Source: Toxonevra muliebris (lineage: Eukaryota > Arthropoda > Insecta > Diptera > Pallopteridae). From it: DNA of 64,000 nt. The stretch lies in NCBI GenBank assembly GCA_963691655.1, contig OY829326.1:77803235-77867234 (forward strand), given 5' to 3'. The notes under the pieces were generated by a model. That model saw nothing but the letters and a program-made list of their open reading frames with translations. It was not told the DNA's origin and did not search any database. The position numbers were made by a program, and so were the translations under genes. Shown here piece after piece: positions 31,703 to 47,000 of this stretch; positions within the stretch are counted from its first letter, which is position 1, and each line of letters starts with the position of its first letter.

Positions 31703-31809
31703 GCAATGTCGCATCACAGCGATGATCAACTGCTACAAGCTGGAAGCGAGTCTTTTTGGGAGCCCGGCAATTACAAGCGTACTACCAAACGCATTGAAGA
31801 TGGTTACAA
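31703..31809 (+). CDS. Synd: Syndapin first coding exon
   Basis: The acceptor is the AG at 31701-31702, so only three untranslated bases (GCA) precede the ATG at 31706. The upstream leader must therefore lie on one or more separate non-coding exons. The exon encodes residues 1-34 plus two bases and includes the [15 protein letters not shown] start of the F-BAR domain. The donor is GTAAGT at 31810, phase 2. Confidence 0.95.
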
Positions 31810-34800
31810 GTAAGTTGTTTTTTTTTTATTTTATTTAGTTCTAGTTTGAATCGAAATTAAAACAGTTGTTGTCAAAGCAGTCTTAACACCAACGCTACCT
31901 ATGACACATTTGTCTAACTACATATCGCTGCCTTAATTTTCTAAGGCCCTAACACGCATTTTTCTAATTTTACGGGAGAAACAAAAAAACATTTTGTTAT
32001 TTAGCGTAGTGCTTGGCACAAACGAAAGTGGGCACGCTTTATCGTAATCCATCAAAAACTCGATTTTAAAAAATTTGATGTAGGGGCCTTAGCAAATTAA
32101 GGCAGCGATATGTATATATGCTGCTACTATTTACATACATATATATTACTATCTTAATAAATTACTTTATGCAACTTTGAAGTATTTATGGCTATTAAGA
32201 AGAATTTAAAACAGAAAGAATAATAAATTGTTCGAGGTCAGGGTCTCGTAATATTTTAGAGACATTAGTTTTGGTTCGAAATCCTTTTTTTTATTTTATA
32301 CCATCCCTTCAATCCCGATGCTATGAGGATAAACTTTTTGCAACATGCAACTTGGTAATTGAACCGATCCGCCTATATTCACAATTAGACGGTAGGCACG
32401 GCACGACTGAAACGGTTACAAACAAAATATTCTACCAAAGAAATAAACGTCGGCCTTTGTTGTCGATAAAACTGATGGACAGGTTATGGCAAAAAAATTT
32501 GCTGTTAAATATTCAAACACTAGAATGAATTTGTTAGTTTACATTTAACCCTCTTGTTGACAATTTTTCGATTGACTTAAAAAGAGTGGATTGATGCCAG
32601 TGGTTGGGCGTGGTTTTGTGAAATGGGTTTGAATCATAGAATTACTCGTTGTGGAATGCGTTTTTTTTAACAATTTTTCTTTTAATAAATAAACATTTTG
32701 TATAACAAGTTCGCATTTGCAGCAACTTACAGATTTTTTACAACAATTAACATCACGGGAAGTGTATTATTTATTAAAAGTTGGGGGAATCCCCCAAACG
32801 AAAGTGGTGCAATTATAGTTAGCCGTTTTGGCGAAGGCGGCTTAAAGGCACTCTTAGGAACTTGAGGGTTAACCAGCACGACCGAAAGAGTGATGTAAAA
32901 TGGTTGTAAATTTCGGTCGTATGGTATCGTTCCGAAAACTGTAAAGAAATCTTGACACTGGCTTTACGATTTTCTTCTTGTTATGCTAGTTAAATGCGAA
33001 TCAGTTTTTAATTTGCACGATCAAATCGAAACGGCAGCGAACATCAAAATATTCATACACAAGAATAATCCTTCACCTTTGCTGGTGCGACATGACAAGA
33101 TTGAAGTGGCACTATGGAAGTGATTTCAACGAAACTTCATATGTATATTGCCACTTAAAAAGCAATCCTTAAACTTCTTAATTTTTCATAAGAATACGAA
33201 TTTTAAGAATTGGCAGTGAAAGAAACTTTTGGACTTTTCAGAATATTTACTATAGAATTCTACCATATTCAATTATTTATTTATTTGTATTTTTTGCTTT
33301 ATTTTTTATTCGCAGACTTTGTAATGATTTACAACAGTTAATACAAGATCGCGCAGAAATTGAAAAAGGATATGCAAAAAATTTGCGCGCTTGGTCGAGA
33401 AAATGGGGTGAATTAATTGAAAAAGGTATGCAATCACTTAAAATTTTTTAATTGTATAAACAATTATTTATTACTTTAAAATATTTAACTATTAATTTTT
33501 TTCTTGTTACTGTTGTTTTGTAATACTTTTATTTTATTTTTTTTTGTTTCTGCTCTATCAGCGCATATTTCTTATATATAGTTTTTGTTGTTATTTTGTG
33601 GAATATGCACTATAAGTGGCTTTAACTATTTATGGGTCTTCTGCCTATATATACATATATATTTATATACAAGTATATTTATTGATGTGTGAGCATATAT
33701 ACCTAAATATAGTATACTGTATTATATTCTTATTAATGCTTTTGTCATCATCATCATCATCATGATTATTATTAGTATTGGCAATTCATAGTTAACTTAC
33801 TTCCTTACCTTTTTCTTTCATTTGATGTTTTTTTATTCATTATTTGTAGGTATTTTAAAATTCTTTATTTTATGTTTTGTTATTTCTAATACATACAAAG
33901 GTACATACATACGTGTATATATATTTTTTTTTGTTTTTTTTTGGGTCACACTTTAGCGCGAAATTTAGGTTTTAGTTTTCTTCTTTAATGTATCTTCTGC
34001 TATTTTATTCTACTATTTACTTACGACATACGTATATTTATAGTAAACGAGTAGGTATAGTATCTTATTCATAATTTTCTTTTATTTATTTATTAGAGTA
34101 GCAAATTTTTAGCCAGCATTAAAATATTACAAACACAAAACATTTCTCGCTAAATAAAAATTTTAACTTGATAATAATAGATTGAAATATTATTGATGTA
34201 AACTGCATTAAATAAAAGTTTGATTTTAAAAGTTGCAATATTTCGTTTAATATCTATAATAAGTGCATAATATTCTTTTCTATTTGAAATTATTCAACTA
34301 TCAAATGAAATTGAAACCAAGTCACTTGAGACAGGAAAGCCCCCAATTGCAATTTAAAATAATTGACTGCTCAACATTTATTAATAAACTATATATACAA
34401 ACCGCATGTTTTCTTTTAATTAGCAGTAAATTTTAAATATTAATTTTTTGCATTTCTTAATCCTGAATTTTAACATGTTGTTTTTGAGGACGTGAAATGG
34501 AGAAGAAAATGGCAATAGATCTTAGTTACCGCCGCGGTGGTTTAGTAGCAGCATGCGAGACTTTTATCTTTGGGTTGTGGATTCGTTTCCCGGTTAGGGT
34601 TTGGTTTCTTTTTCCCCCTTTCTTTCATAATCAAAATAATGCTTTGCATTAATAAGATTATCCTCTGTTTGTTGATTGATCATTACAAAAAAAAAAAGTT
34701 AAGCAATCCAGGCGAAATCGGTATTTTTTTTCGAACTGCAAAAGAAGTGCTCAAGAATACAGTCTTCAGACAAGTTTAACACCCATTATACTATATCCTG

Positions 34801-37800
34801 TGTTCCCTTTTGCTTTTTGTGTTTGTGTCTCAGCACTCCAGTGCCAAATATGCTAACTCTGATCAGCACAGAAGACACTAGCTCCCAGAAGATAGCAGCT
34901 CCCAGGCTAATCATATTTAAATGTTTGGCCCAAGAAAAGTTACCTTTGTAGAATTCCACCAGCTGCCTACAGCTTTTCCTGCTAAGTGATAACAGAAAGT
35001 CTGTTAGACGCAGGCAACATGATAACAGGCAAAATGATCTTTGTCTTTCTAAAGCCCCTCAGTTCCTTCCATTTACGATTGCGGGTCAAGTCGACCCACT
35101 CATTAATGGTGTCCTTGATGGCTGTAGAAAGTACAGCTTTTGGGCCCAAGAAACCAGTTACCAAGCTGTTTCTGGCCAGAAGGGCGACAAACCTGTAACA
35201 GTAGGATAAAAGAGGAAGTCGTGTTAATGTAAATGTTATTCCAATTATTAGCATTTATTGAAATCTTTTTTTAGTAGAATCTTTTGTGTAGCCTATATTT
35301 TTAACACATATCTGCATGAGGTGGCCATCAGCACCCCTTAGTGGTTAAACAAAGAAAAACATATTATTGTTTGATAGTTTACCTTAAGCCTAATTGAAGG
35401 TTTTTTTTTTTCATATTCCGTAAAATGGAATTTTTTTCATGAATTTTAAGGGAAAAATCTCTATATATATGAAAATTAAAATATGTACAGAAGACACACC
35501 AATTTGTTCAATGATACATTATGTCTCTGGTCATAAGATAGGCATAGTCTGAGTTCAAAATTTCAAGTGGGTGTGGCACCTTCCGTACAAATTATATGTT
35601 TTTTTGGATATATATCTGGAACCATTTGCGGTACAGTACTGAAATTGCGCAAAAGGACCCCGATTGATAATGTCATACTACACGAAAAATGTAGGTGGGA
35701 CTAGAAAAGAGGGTGTCGCATCTCCATATTATCTGAATATTCATTATGGAATATTCCAGGAACAATTCGAAGTACGGTACTAAAACTTAGTATAGAATTA
35801 TTATTATTTGCCCATGGCTTTCTGTTCTAATAAAATTATAAATAATATGTATCTAACTGCGAATATAAATAAGAGCAGAACGAAAGATGTACTTCATATG
35901 GAAGAGTGCGCCATCTGTATGTCAAATACGAAATCTGCCATACAGATGGCGTTATTTTCCGCTATTTTTAAAATCGAACAAACCTTTATGTGTAATTTTT
36001 TTCCACTTTAGATTAGTTGTGCTAATATTTATGCATTTTCTTATAAAAATGTATAAAATATAAAACGACTGAAAAAATTATAAAGGTTTTTATATTAAGA
36101 AGAATGTGGACACTATTGGACAAGAGGATTAGAAATACCAATTAGATTGATATCGGAAGTTGCCACACTCATACGGTAATTTCTGGTGTCTATGTTTTTT
36201 GCTGCTGTAATTTTCGTATTACTCAAACTTTGCAAGGGCCCCTCAGAGTTGTTTGTAAAAAATATAAATTTTGGTTGAAAAAAACGCTTCGATCAGGCTT
36301 AAATTTAAATCTATCCAGTAGTTTCTAAAATATAGTTATTACCGTATCGGAAAATGTAGTTTTGAGAAAAACGTGTTTAAATTTATCTCTGATGATACTT
36401 TGGTCCATAGTCCCATATCATCTCAAACATTGGCAGCCCTCCTGAAATATTAAATATATAAAGGATAGATAAAGGTTACTACTTTTAAGTTTGTTTAACG
36501 ATACTTAAACTCATTATTCTTTTAACTATCACGAGTTTGGTGGGGAAGTTTGGTTATTGTCGTATTCACTGCCGCAGAGGACGTTTTCATTGCTCCGTTA
36601 AAAACTAAGCACTGTCTAGCTGGTATCTGTCTAAACTGTTTCAACAGATAATAATATACTTTCATTTTTTGCAATGGCTAAAGCCAGAATTTCTTACGAA
36701 ACAAAATCTTTTGAAGGCATTTTCGCACAAAAAAACATTATTGTTTTATCTATGTATCTTTTGCCTGCCTTCCGTAAATGTCTGCCATCACATTTTCAAA
36801 TTTACGAAATAATATTCAATGCAAAAATATTAAAATATGCGAAAAATTTGTACTCAACAAGTACAAATTTTAACTGCAAAAAAGAGAAACAAAAATGATT
36901 TAACAACAAAATGCAAAATAAGTACGAATATTATGATAATAGTTGTTGTTGTATTAGCTCATTGAAATTGGTCAAATGAAGTCATGTTCATGTTTTTTAA
37001 ACATTTCGAAACGGCAGAAAACAAAATAATTTGCATCGTCGTTTAGCGTTACGATGCGATGCGATGATGCGTTGTGATGCGACGCGATGCGCATTGTTTA
37101 GATATTTATTTACTAATTTTATAGCTTATTGTTGTTGTTTCTGTTTCTGTTGTTGTTGTAGTTTTACATTTTATTTATTTATTTTCTTTGGATTGCAAAG
37201 GTTTCGAAAATCGATTACGATTGAGGCATCGCTACTGGATGGTTGAAAGAGAGAGAGAGAGTGGGTGGCGGGGTAGAGGGGCCGTAATACTGAGCCTCAT
37301 ACGATAATAGAATACAAATAAATAAATGAATATAAACAAAAGATAAAATGCAAAATGTGTTTTGAACACAAAGCTTGAATTTCATTGATTTTTTTTTGTG
37401 TGTTTTTGTGTTTTTATTTGAAAATATTTATATTGGAAATTTTAACAATTTTTACAAATTACAAATTGTTAAATACTTAATTTCAATTAATGTAACAAAA
37501 TGTGAAATTAGTTTTATTATATTTTCATTTATTCAATTGAAATTAAATTTTCTTTTTCAATTTACAGGTCCTGAATATGGTACCACCGAAGCTGCCTGGC
37601 AAGGTGTACTCAACGAATCGGAGCGGCTCAGCGATGTGCATATGAAAACTAGGGAAAAGCTATGCACTGACGTTAGTAGTCAAATAAAAAGTTGGCAAAA
37701 AGATAATTATCATCATACGCTTATGCAAATAAAAGAGCGCAAAGATATGGAGGACCTTTTTAAAAAGGCACAAAAACCATGGGCCAAATTACTTGCCAAA

Positions 37801-37948
37801 GTTGAAAAAGCCAAGGCTGATTATCACTCGGCATGTAAAACGGAAAAGAGCGCCACAAATCAGGAACGCAATGCAACAGCAGATAGTTCATTATCACCGG
37901 ATCAGGTGAGTACTATGGTACCTAAATCATCGAGATATTATACAATTA

Positions 37949-38014
<66 letters not shown>

Positions 38015-41000
38015 AATATTCTCTATGGAAAAGAAGAATACTACAAAGAAGACGGCGACGATGACAATAAAGAAAAAGCTAAAAACGAAAAGGAAATTTA
38101 AATTAAGATTTTCGTCGTGTTGCCATGTGCTCAATATCTGGGGCTGCATTGATATGCGTGTAAAGAGAATACGAGTAGATAAGCTGTAACATTTCCCTAA
38201 CTTCTCTTGTTGCTTTTTTTATTGTAGTTACTGATAAATATAACCTAATTTCGTAAATTAATTACCTCGAGCGTTTGGAAAAAAAAAAATAAAATGTCAT
38301 TTTGAGATAAGCGCATTATATTGAAAAAAGAGGTATTAGATAAAAATAGTAACGAGCTATTGAAAACTTTCGAGTTGTCTAAGAAACTTTGGGGAAACTT
38401 TCTTCAGCACGTGCATATGACGAATAAACTTATGATTCCGGAAAGATATAAGAGTTTAAGGCATAAGAGACTTACTAACTTAATTGACAATACAACCGAT
38501 TACATCAGTTTACATCCATTTTGTGCTAAGAGTGCCAGCATTTTTTATGGCTCGCTAAATTCGAAAATTGCATTTTTTATAGATAGGTTTTCGAGATGTG
38601 AATTATTGATTTGTTTTGTTTTTTTTCGGAGGTAGTCTCAAAAACCTATTCATAAAAAATTTTGTTAATGCAATTTTCGAGTTCAGCGGGCCAAAGTAAA
38701 TAAAAAATAAAAGCATCTTTGGCAAAGAATTTTTTTGCTTTGTTTTGTAAGTTGTAACTTAGTATTATATGTGGTATTACAATGAGCCTAAATGTGCTTA
38801 AGTGTGCTTTCAAGCAGAAGGCTGCCACTCCAACCTAACCTAACCTAGTATTATCGGTCTTGCCCACTTCAATACCTAGTTGCCCCAACGGATATTAGGT
38901 CGTCCTCATCAGCGCGTTTTAATAGAATACCTTCTTAACCGGAGTGTTTTTTTCCATTTGCTGAACATGATGCAGTCAACAAAGCCACTGTATTTTTATG
39001 CGCTTGGCAATGTCGGCATCTCAACGCCATCCATTATGGCTGAGAAAATGAGAGGCTTATGCAGCGTTATTTTCGTTCATCCAGAGAGGGTTCTGCTTCG
39101 CAATTACTTACTGATCCCGTAGTAGCACCTTTTGGCACGGGTTGTTCTCACGGCTAGAATTGTTGTTGGTGGTAATGCTGGATCCTAGATATACGAAATT
39201 CTTACTTAGCAAGAGTAACATTTTGTCCAAGATGCCAGACAGCAGTTTAATTTTTGCAAAAAAAAAAACTATTTTTCATTCTGATTTTATTGTAAATGCA
39301 ATGACGCAGCCTAATATCCAAATATAAATGATCTATGTAGTTAAAATTACGTAATTTTTATGCTGCAAAAATTTACATAAAACACATCCAAATGGACACT
39401 TTTTTTAACGAAAAAACTTAAGCTTGTTATGATTTATTTTTTCGTCGCTTTCGAAAGTAGTGCTTCTTAATTAATTCTGGAAATAGAAATTTTGTCTAGG
39501 ATTAGTAATAAGCACAGAGCGGATTATGAGGTATCTACCCATCGCTCCTTTTTATTCTTTTACTAATTTGAATGGCCGATGCGAACATTTTGTTTTACTC
39601 CGTTTGCACTGCCAAAGTATGTCACGAAACAAAATCTTATGTGCAGCAGGATATAAATCGAGAGAAACATTTTAATGCGATAAATCTAAAAAGGAAGGCA
39701 CAAATGACAACTTAACATATGGGATGCAAAAAATTAATTTTACGGGCGACCTTGCTATGATGAGGTTCTGCGAAAAATCCTTGAAAAGATGGCAAAAACC
39801 CTATTTTCTTAGGTCATTGTTGATCCGGAAGTGGGTAGAAATTTTCGAAAAGGTAAACATCATCTTCTACGCTTCCCATGTGATAAAAGTCTTAAAAATG
39901 TGTTTAGTTATAAATGTCCTCTTTGTGCGGCTTCTATATTCGTTTAGAAGTAACTCCTATTGGCAAGAATCTATATATTTATTAGTATAACTACATTCTT
40001 ATTCCTGAAGATCCAGAAGTATTACACTATCATATTCGTAGGTTAGCCAAAAATTATCAGATTTAAAATCGGTTAAGCCAATTCGAAAATATTAGCGTCG
40101 GAAGTTTTTTAAAATTCGCGCATTGAACAAGGCATTGCATTAATCGTTGTAAAAAAATGAGTAACGGCATCTCTCAGAATTATCTAACGAATTATCTGCA
40201 TTTGTAGTACTTTGGTTTTCTTTTGATATTTGTTTTTCATAAAGAGATTTCTTCCGCAAAAAAAGAGCCCAGTTACTGGGGCCTTACCGACTAGTTGTAC
40301 TTTGATTGAGATCCAACCTGACATTCATGTTGATGTTTAAGAACTTTAAAGCAGAGATTTTTGTTTGCCACAAGGTTCTCATCAAGATTAATTTTAAACT
40401 TATTATTTTCATTTCATTGATCGTTTTAAATTAAATGATTAGAAATATGAGAAATTTTATATGTCGATCTATACCGACGAAACTTAGATGAGACCACAAA
40501 GGGTCTCCCCTACCTCTTAGCCCCCGAATGACTGTATATATTGTTACCTGATTGTTGTGAAGGCAATAAAACTATTTAATATTATTTTTAAATTGGTAAT
40601 TGCAATTCCTATATTGAAAATTTTGAGTTAAAATTAGCACCCTGGATCCGCCAGTGCATGAGATAATTATGACATTTAAACCATTAAGCCTGAGAGCAAA
40701 CCGATCAAAAACCAAAAAATCTTCAATCACACGTCTTAATCGTCACAAATTCAAACAGCAAATGGTATTATCAAATTTTTTTTATTTTTTTTTAGTTTTC
40801 CGTGTTCCGGTAACTTTTTTTATCTGCTTTAAAATATACTCCTTTGTTGTGCGTATACGCATCATTAGGACTTAATGAGTTAAGATACTCACTTGTACGC
40901 AATTTTGTAGGATCTTCTTTTCCGACGGAGTATATTATTTTTAACTTAATATTTTTATACATTTATACATTCCAATGATTTTTTCTCACATCTCGTTCTT

Positions 41001-44000
41001 TTTATTCTACAACCCTCATTAGGTTAAAAAGATGCATGACCGTGTACAGAAAACTAAGGATCAAGTGCAGAAATGTCGCGAAAAATATGAACAAGCCATT
41101 GCTGAGATAACCAAATACAATTCGGTCTACATTGAAGACATGACATCGGTGTTTGAAAAGTGCCAAACTATGGAAAAGACACGTTTAATGTTCTTCAAAG
41201 AAGTTTTATTCAATATACATGCAGCTCTGGATATATCTAAGGTGAAATGGTATGTGCATGAAAATAAAATTAGTTTTAAAGCAATGTAAGATTTAAAATA
41301 TAATTAAATAAATAAATATATCTAATTTTTTTTAAAGGATACCACTAATCTATGAGGATTTCTATCATACTATTAATAATGCAGATCAACAGAAAGATCT
41401 TAAATGGTGGTCAAATAATCATGGTGTTAATATGGCGATGAATTGGCCAGCATTTGTGGTAATATATGATTTAATAAAATAAATAAAAAAAATAAATAAA
41501 CTAAAGAGATGAGAGATTTGTAAAAGATGTAGATTTTCGATTTAGAATATTATTATTAATCATTTTGTAAACAGTTTTTAATTTTTTTTTATATACTTGA
41601 ATATTTTTATATTTACTTCCCATCGAATCTGCAATTCAATCTTAGAAATTGATTACTGGGTGGTACATTGAAAATAAATTTTTAAAATTGAAAATCCAGG
41701 AAACCATACAGAGTTATAAGCCAAAATATGGCGAGATCTCTAAAAAAAAAGCCGGAGTTCTGGCCCTAAATTCGGATTTTGAAAGTATATTGGAAGTTCC
41801 AGGTACTCAGTTTTTTTTTACCTCTCCCTATGTTACTTGAAAAATTCATACTTCGTTTTGATTGGATACATACAAATTTCTATTTGGCATTGTATTTGCT
41901 AAACTTTTTAGAATTTTATGTTCTATTGTGGCTTTCCTAGGTTGCAGTTTGACCAAGATTACCCTATTATAAAAAAAAATTGTTTGTCAGAATTCGATTA
42001 TCAAGAAATGCGATTAAATCTTCATTAAACAGTTCTGTATAACATTAACATTTTAGAGTTAATTTTGATGGCAATAGAACAAATTGGAGTCTTTTAATTT
42101 CCATCAAATACTCCCCAACCCATGATCTAGGTACAATATTTTCTAACAAAAATTGTCATTAGCTCCTGAAACAATCAGGATCGACCATTGATCAAAAAAA
42201 AAGCAGTAGTTTCCCATGTATATTTTTGCTTTGATTCCGAATCGGAATGAAGAATTTTTCTATCATTCTTATTCTTAACCCAAAAGCCTCAAAAGCCGGT
42301 TCTGGCCATTTTGTGCCGTGTATAAAACCTGGAAATATTTTCCCCACAACTTGTTTTTACTACTTTTTCTAGAAATTGGTAATATTTTTCTTTCGGGCCA
42401 TACTATGTTAGTTTTTAATCTGATCATAAAAAAAGAGAATTTTGAAAGAATTTAACCGAATCATGAAATCTAAAGATTCAAATTGCCATAACTCAACGAA
42501 AAATTATTGGATTGGGATCAAATAAAAAATATTTGAATGGTAATTGATAGTAAGTGGTAGTAGATATCTCGAAAAGTAGGTTCTATAAATCCAGATATAA
42601 CCGAAATCAGCACCTTATATTTTAACCCTCTAATCGGTCAATTTTTTTTTTCGATAAAACAATTATAAACAAATTTTGGGTTGAAAACCCCGAATCTAAA
42701 ACCATATTGTTAAAAATGCGAATAACTAACCTCCAGGTGTTAACATATCCATTCCACCTTTAGACGGCAAGTCCGTGTTAAAATAAATAAAACGGGAAAA
42801 TCGATTTAATTTATTTTTATTACAAAATTAAATTAAAAAATTATGAGAAGAAGGAAGAATGTATCACTATCATTGAGAGTATTACCACTGGATTCTGATG
42901 TAGTTGCACATTTATTTTTTTCCACAAAATGTTTTTGAATTAAAGTAATTAATTTCTTTTGAACAGTTTGTATTAAGAAAGCATTTTTCCACTATGGAAA
43001 CCAGATATGAGACTTTCTCGCACATAGAACATCGGTCTATATGTGTACATAGAAAAGGAGAGAAAAGGTCCACTTTGAAAAAATCAGATGAGCCCTTTAC
43101 GAAATTTGCGATTCAATTGTGCATTGATATCCATTTCATGAATCCAACGGCATCCGGTTCAAAAGCAGTCTCACATCTTTCGAGTTCTGGTAAAGGTGAA
43201 TGAACATGTTTTGGACGTTTTGGTTTTTGTTGTTGGCGCACTTGTCAACGTCCTAGTAGATATATACACTTGTTAAATAAATGTACTCTGGTCGATGCCA
43301 TGACTGAAAGGAAAGAATTATAAAAATATGTACATTGAATAACATCAATCTGATTCTCATCTCATCTCTTACATTGACCTCGCAGCCCTCATTTGAACTC
43401 ATATTCAAATCTCTGTCAGTTGTGTTCTCTAGTTGGTCAATATATAAATGCTCAGTTGTTCAAAGTCTTGATCGGATATTCAAAAATTTTTAAATCTAGG
43501 TCTACACAGTTATTATCATTATAAATGCTCACACTGCATATGGAGAAAATAATGAATTTTACACGAAAAACAGGAAAAGAAAAAGTTCAAGAGAACCGGC
43601 AGGTCTTCTTTTAGACGATGTGTAGTTTGTGGCTGCTTGGAGTTCGTGTTATTGTTTAAAAAACAATATAAAAATTCGCTATCACGTTCGATAGATACTT
43701 ACCGATAATTTTTTCATTGGCCTTGTCGGTTAGAGGGTTAAGCTCAAGTTTTTTCGAAATAGAAATGAATTTCAAGATCGAGTAAAAACTTTCTTTAAAC
43801 GCTTCAAAAGGCAGAAGTATGGTTCAAAAGTAATTTATTTCGGAACTAATAAAAAAAAATATTAAAAATTTGTTTCTGTGTTTTATAGATTTAAAATGAC
43901 CAAAATATGTCAGTATTTTTAAAAATTCTGATAATTTTAATAATCAGATCAAAAACTAACGTGGTATGAACCGAAAAGAACATTTTATCAGTTTCTAATG

Positions 44001-47000
44001 CAACTAATAAAATATTATTTCTAGTCTTTATAAACGATAGTAAAATACCAAAACAGACAGTACTTTCGATTTTCGATCTCTCGAAAAATTGACATGGTAG
44101 AACAATTCTTGGTTAGAATTCGGATTCAATACACAAATATACATATAAACCACTAAACTCTTGTTGGTCTGTGACATTTATACTCGTTTTAATTAGTTGA
44201 AAGTAATCTGCTTGAAATATTGAGTGTGGTTGCCCAGAAAGGTATGGAAGCATAGTTTTCTGTTTAATTTTAACGATGCAAAATGGAACTAGTCCAAATT
44301 TAAACTCAAGAGAAACGTTTTAAAAAAAAAAATTACATTATATGACATGAACAAAGTGTATTTTGTATAAATTGCATTTTAGAAACTGTGCTAGTAGCTG
44401 AAAACTAATTTCAAATTAAATTTAATTTGTAATTTAGCAAGGAAGGTAATATTTGCCTCTACAAATAATCTCAACTCTTAAGTCTAATTGAGTTCACTAA
44501 ATCACTTTTTCCTTTATTTGTTCTTTTTTTTTTGGTAGGAATACACTGAAGAATTTCGTGACATCGCCAAGGGTAACAAATCAAAAGAAGCGCTTCCAGC
44601 ACCTCTAATTACTCTCATTAATCAGCGCCCTGTTGCTGAAGATGTGCATGTAAGGAAATTTATTATGAAATTTTCACCATTAATTTTTTACAATAAATTT
44701 TTATTTAAAAACCATTTGATTCTTTTATAGGAATATCAAACGGCAAATAGCCTTAATAAAACAACAGCAACAACAAATTCAACTAGCAAATCTAGTGGAA
44801 AAACCGTACAACAAGAGTCAGCGTCATCGCCTACAACAACATCAGCAGCAGCAGCAGCAACTGTTAGTGGTAAAAGTTTGAACGCACCAGCAATAGCGGC
44901 AGCTTCAAATAATCGCAATTCAAGCGTAACGTAAGTAAATGTTTACACTGCATATGTAGCAGCACATGCGCTGCCCAAGTATTGCAGCAAATATTATGTT
45001 TCGTAAATTTAATCAAGCGTTGAGATATACATATATACAATGAAAAAATATAATATAATTTATTTGCCTCGTAAAATTTTCCACAGCAATGGCAATGGCA
45101 AAACAGAACCTAATCCATTTGAAGAGGAAGAGGAATGGGATGAAGGCGATAATGTTTTAGTTGATAATGGTGAGCCGGGTGTGCCCGTTAAAGCATTGTA
45201 TGATTATGATGGCGCTGAAAATGATGAATTGACATTTAAGCAAGGTAGGCGGTGTTTGTAATAAATAATAATTTTTAAATTTTTCTCAATTTAAATGTTT
45301 CCTAGGATTATAGCATAAGTTATGAATGAAACTATAATTTAAGGTTTGCCTCTTAGATTTTCTGATCAAAGCCTTTCAAGTAGAGGTCATCGTGTTACAT
45401 TTTTTTTTCAAAGAAAAGAGAAATCCGGGGAAGTAGAATGTAGCTAAATTTTATATTCATAGATGAATTTTAAATTAGTGTCTGTCATTGATATTTTTGT
45501 AAAGCAGTAGGTCTACGTTTTGATATATGCTCTAAATTTTAGTTAATAATGTTGCTTTGTTGTCATACCGTAAATTCAAGAGATCATTGGAACGTCTGAC
45601 TGTCACTACGAATCTTATTGCTTTTTCTTCTCAATCAGTTAAAAAAAAAATAAACTCCAGCACGTTAACCACTAGACTACGGCGACCATTATGTTGAAAC
45701 TAGTTCTGCAATAACCCGCTTTGTGTATGAACCCATAGGGGCTTCAAAAAATTAATCTTCTGGTCAAAAAATGTTCAGAAACTCGTCTCCTTGGTCCGAA
45801 ATTTTGATATTTGACTCTCAATCGTAAGTGGAGATTTAGAAAATTTAGTAGACACATAGTAGAAGCTTCAAACCAACTTTCTGCTATCACTCAACAGAAA
45901 GGTTAATAATACTTGTTGCCGGTCACTTTTCTTGGACTAAACATTTAACTTATTTTTTATGTGTGATTAGCTCTCGGTATGGCAAAATTCGAAATTGCGT
46001 AAGAGAATACGTGTGATGTAATGCGACTTAGTGTGTGTGTCCATCTCGTTCAAATAGCTGCGCGGCAGGAAAGAGCTTCGCGAGGGGTGTAAATTAAAAG
46101 GTTAGCGGTGAATAGAGAGCTCTTCGGATTCTTTTTGATAGATCGCCGAATCGTCATGCCGACATGATTTGTCTCATTTCATTGTTTCGCCTTTGAATCT
46201 GCTTTGGCATACGTTTGTATGTGTAGTGGTGTGCTATTTTAATGTATGTTGTTTTGGTTCAGCTTTTCTGGATTTCGTATCTACATATATGTACATCAAC
46301 TTTTTAATGGGAAAAGCTTACGCTATGCTTTATTTGGCCAAAAAAAGCTCACAAATATAGATACTGAAAAACCATGGAAAAATGCTATAATTGGAAAATC
46401 TTCTAAAAAAAGTAAACAAAAGAACTTACGAAATTATTTTAATTTTTAATGTATTAAAAATAATCACTTAAATGACAAAAAAAACTCATTATCTCGATTA
46501 ATTAAGGATATATTATTTAAATGTTTAATGCAAAAACATTTTGAATTACTATTTATTTGGATAAATAAAGCATAACGAAAAATTTTCCAACGAAACAATC
46601 CAGCTCACAACAGCTTAATGTCTCTTCAGTGACTATCCTAGAGGCTATGAACCAATCGAGCTTTGTTTTGTTGTACTTAGAGCTAACCTGATCAGGAGTA
46701 TTGATCCGCCTTACCTTGTCTGAGTAGGGTCCGCCTTACCTTGTCTGCTGCTGCGTCCCGGGGACACCATCCCAAGATTCGCCCTAATGTATTAGGGGTT
46801 TCCTCGATTGACTCTATTGTCCGGAGTTTAGGAACGACACGAATTCGTCGACCAGCTAACCTAATCTTGCCGAATCCGCTTTGTCGAGGGTTCCGGCCGG
46901 CAGGAAGCAATTTTTGCTCAACCGCAAGCCGAAACTCTATGTAACGGTGGTCCGAAAGGGAGTCTCTAAGAACTCGACATCCGGTGATTTGATCAGCCAC

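Larger units (their letters stand above)
33426..37567 (+). other. Syndapin intron 2
   Basis: A 4.1-kb intron containing a tRNA-like SINE (34526-34700), a LINE C-terminal fragment (34850-35254), a diffuse repeat with GTGGGTGTGGCAC (35530-35800), which is related to 18640-18760, and a GATGCG-rich patch (37040-37095). The remainder shows no recognisable feature. Confidence 0.7.
37906..41022 (+). other. Syndapin intron 3
   Basis: A 3.1-kb intron. It holds the (GTA)n microsatellite, a SINE/TTAGGTTAGG-type repeat at about 38770-38850 (minus), a segment at 38880-39180 that looks repeat-derived but is unclassified, and copy B of repeat family R at 39965-40293. Nothing else was recognised. Confidence 0.7.

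Noticed and set aside
37946..38149. Poly-leucine frame on the minus strand
   Set aside because: It is the complement of the (GTA)n tract in a Syndapin intron.
41242..41247. Alternative Syndapin donor GTGAAA
   Set aside because: Joining it to 41338 creates a stop within five codons; the donor at 41250 keeps the conserved frame.
42994..43203. piggyBac-type Cys-rich transposase tail on the opposite strand
   Set aside because: RCSMCEKV and VEKCFL are suggestive but the cysteine spacing is incomplete and no DDD core lies nearby.
46741..46944. Plus-strand 67-codon frame
   Set aside because: Antisense shadow of the R1-type LINE fragment carrying SDHRYIEF.
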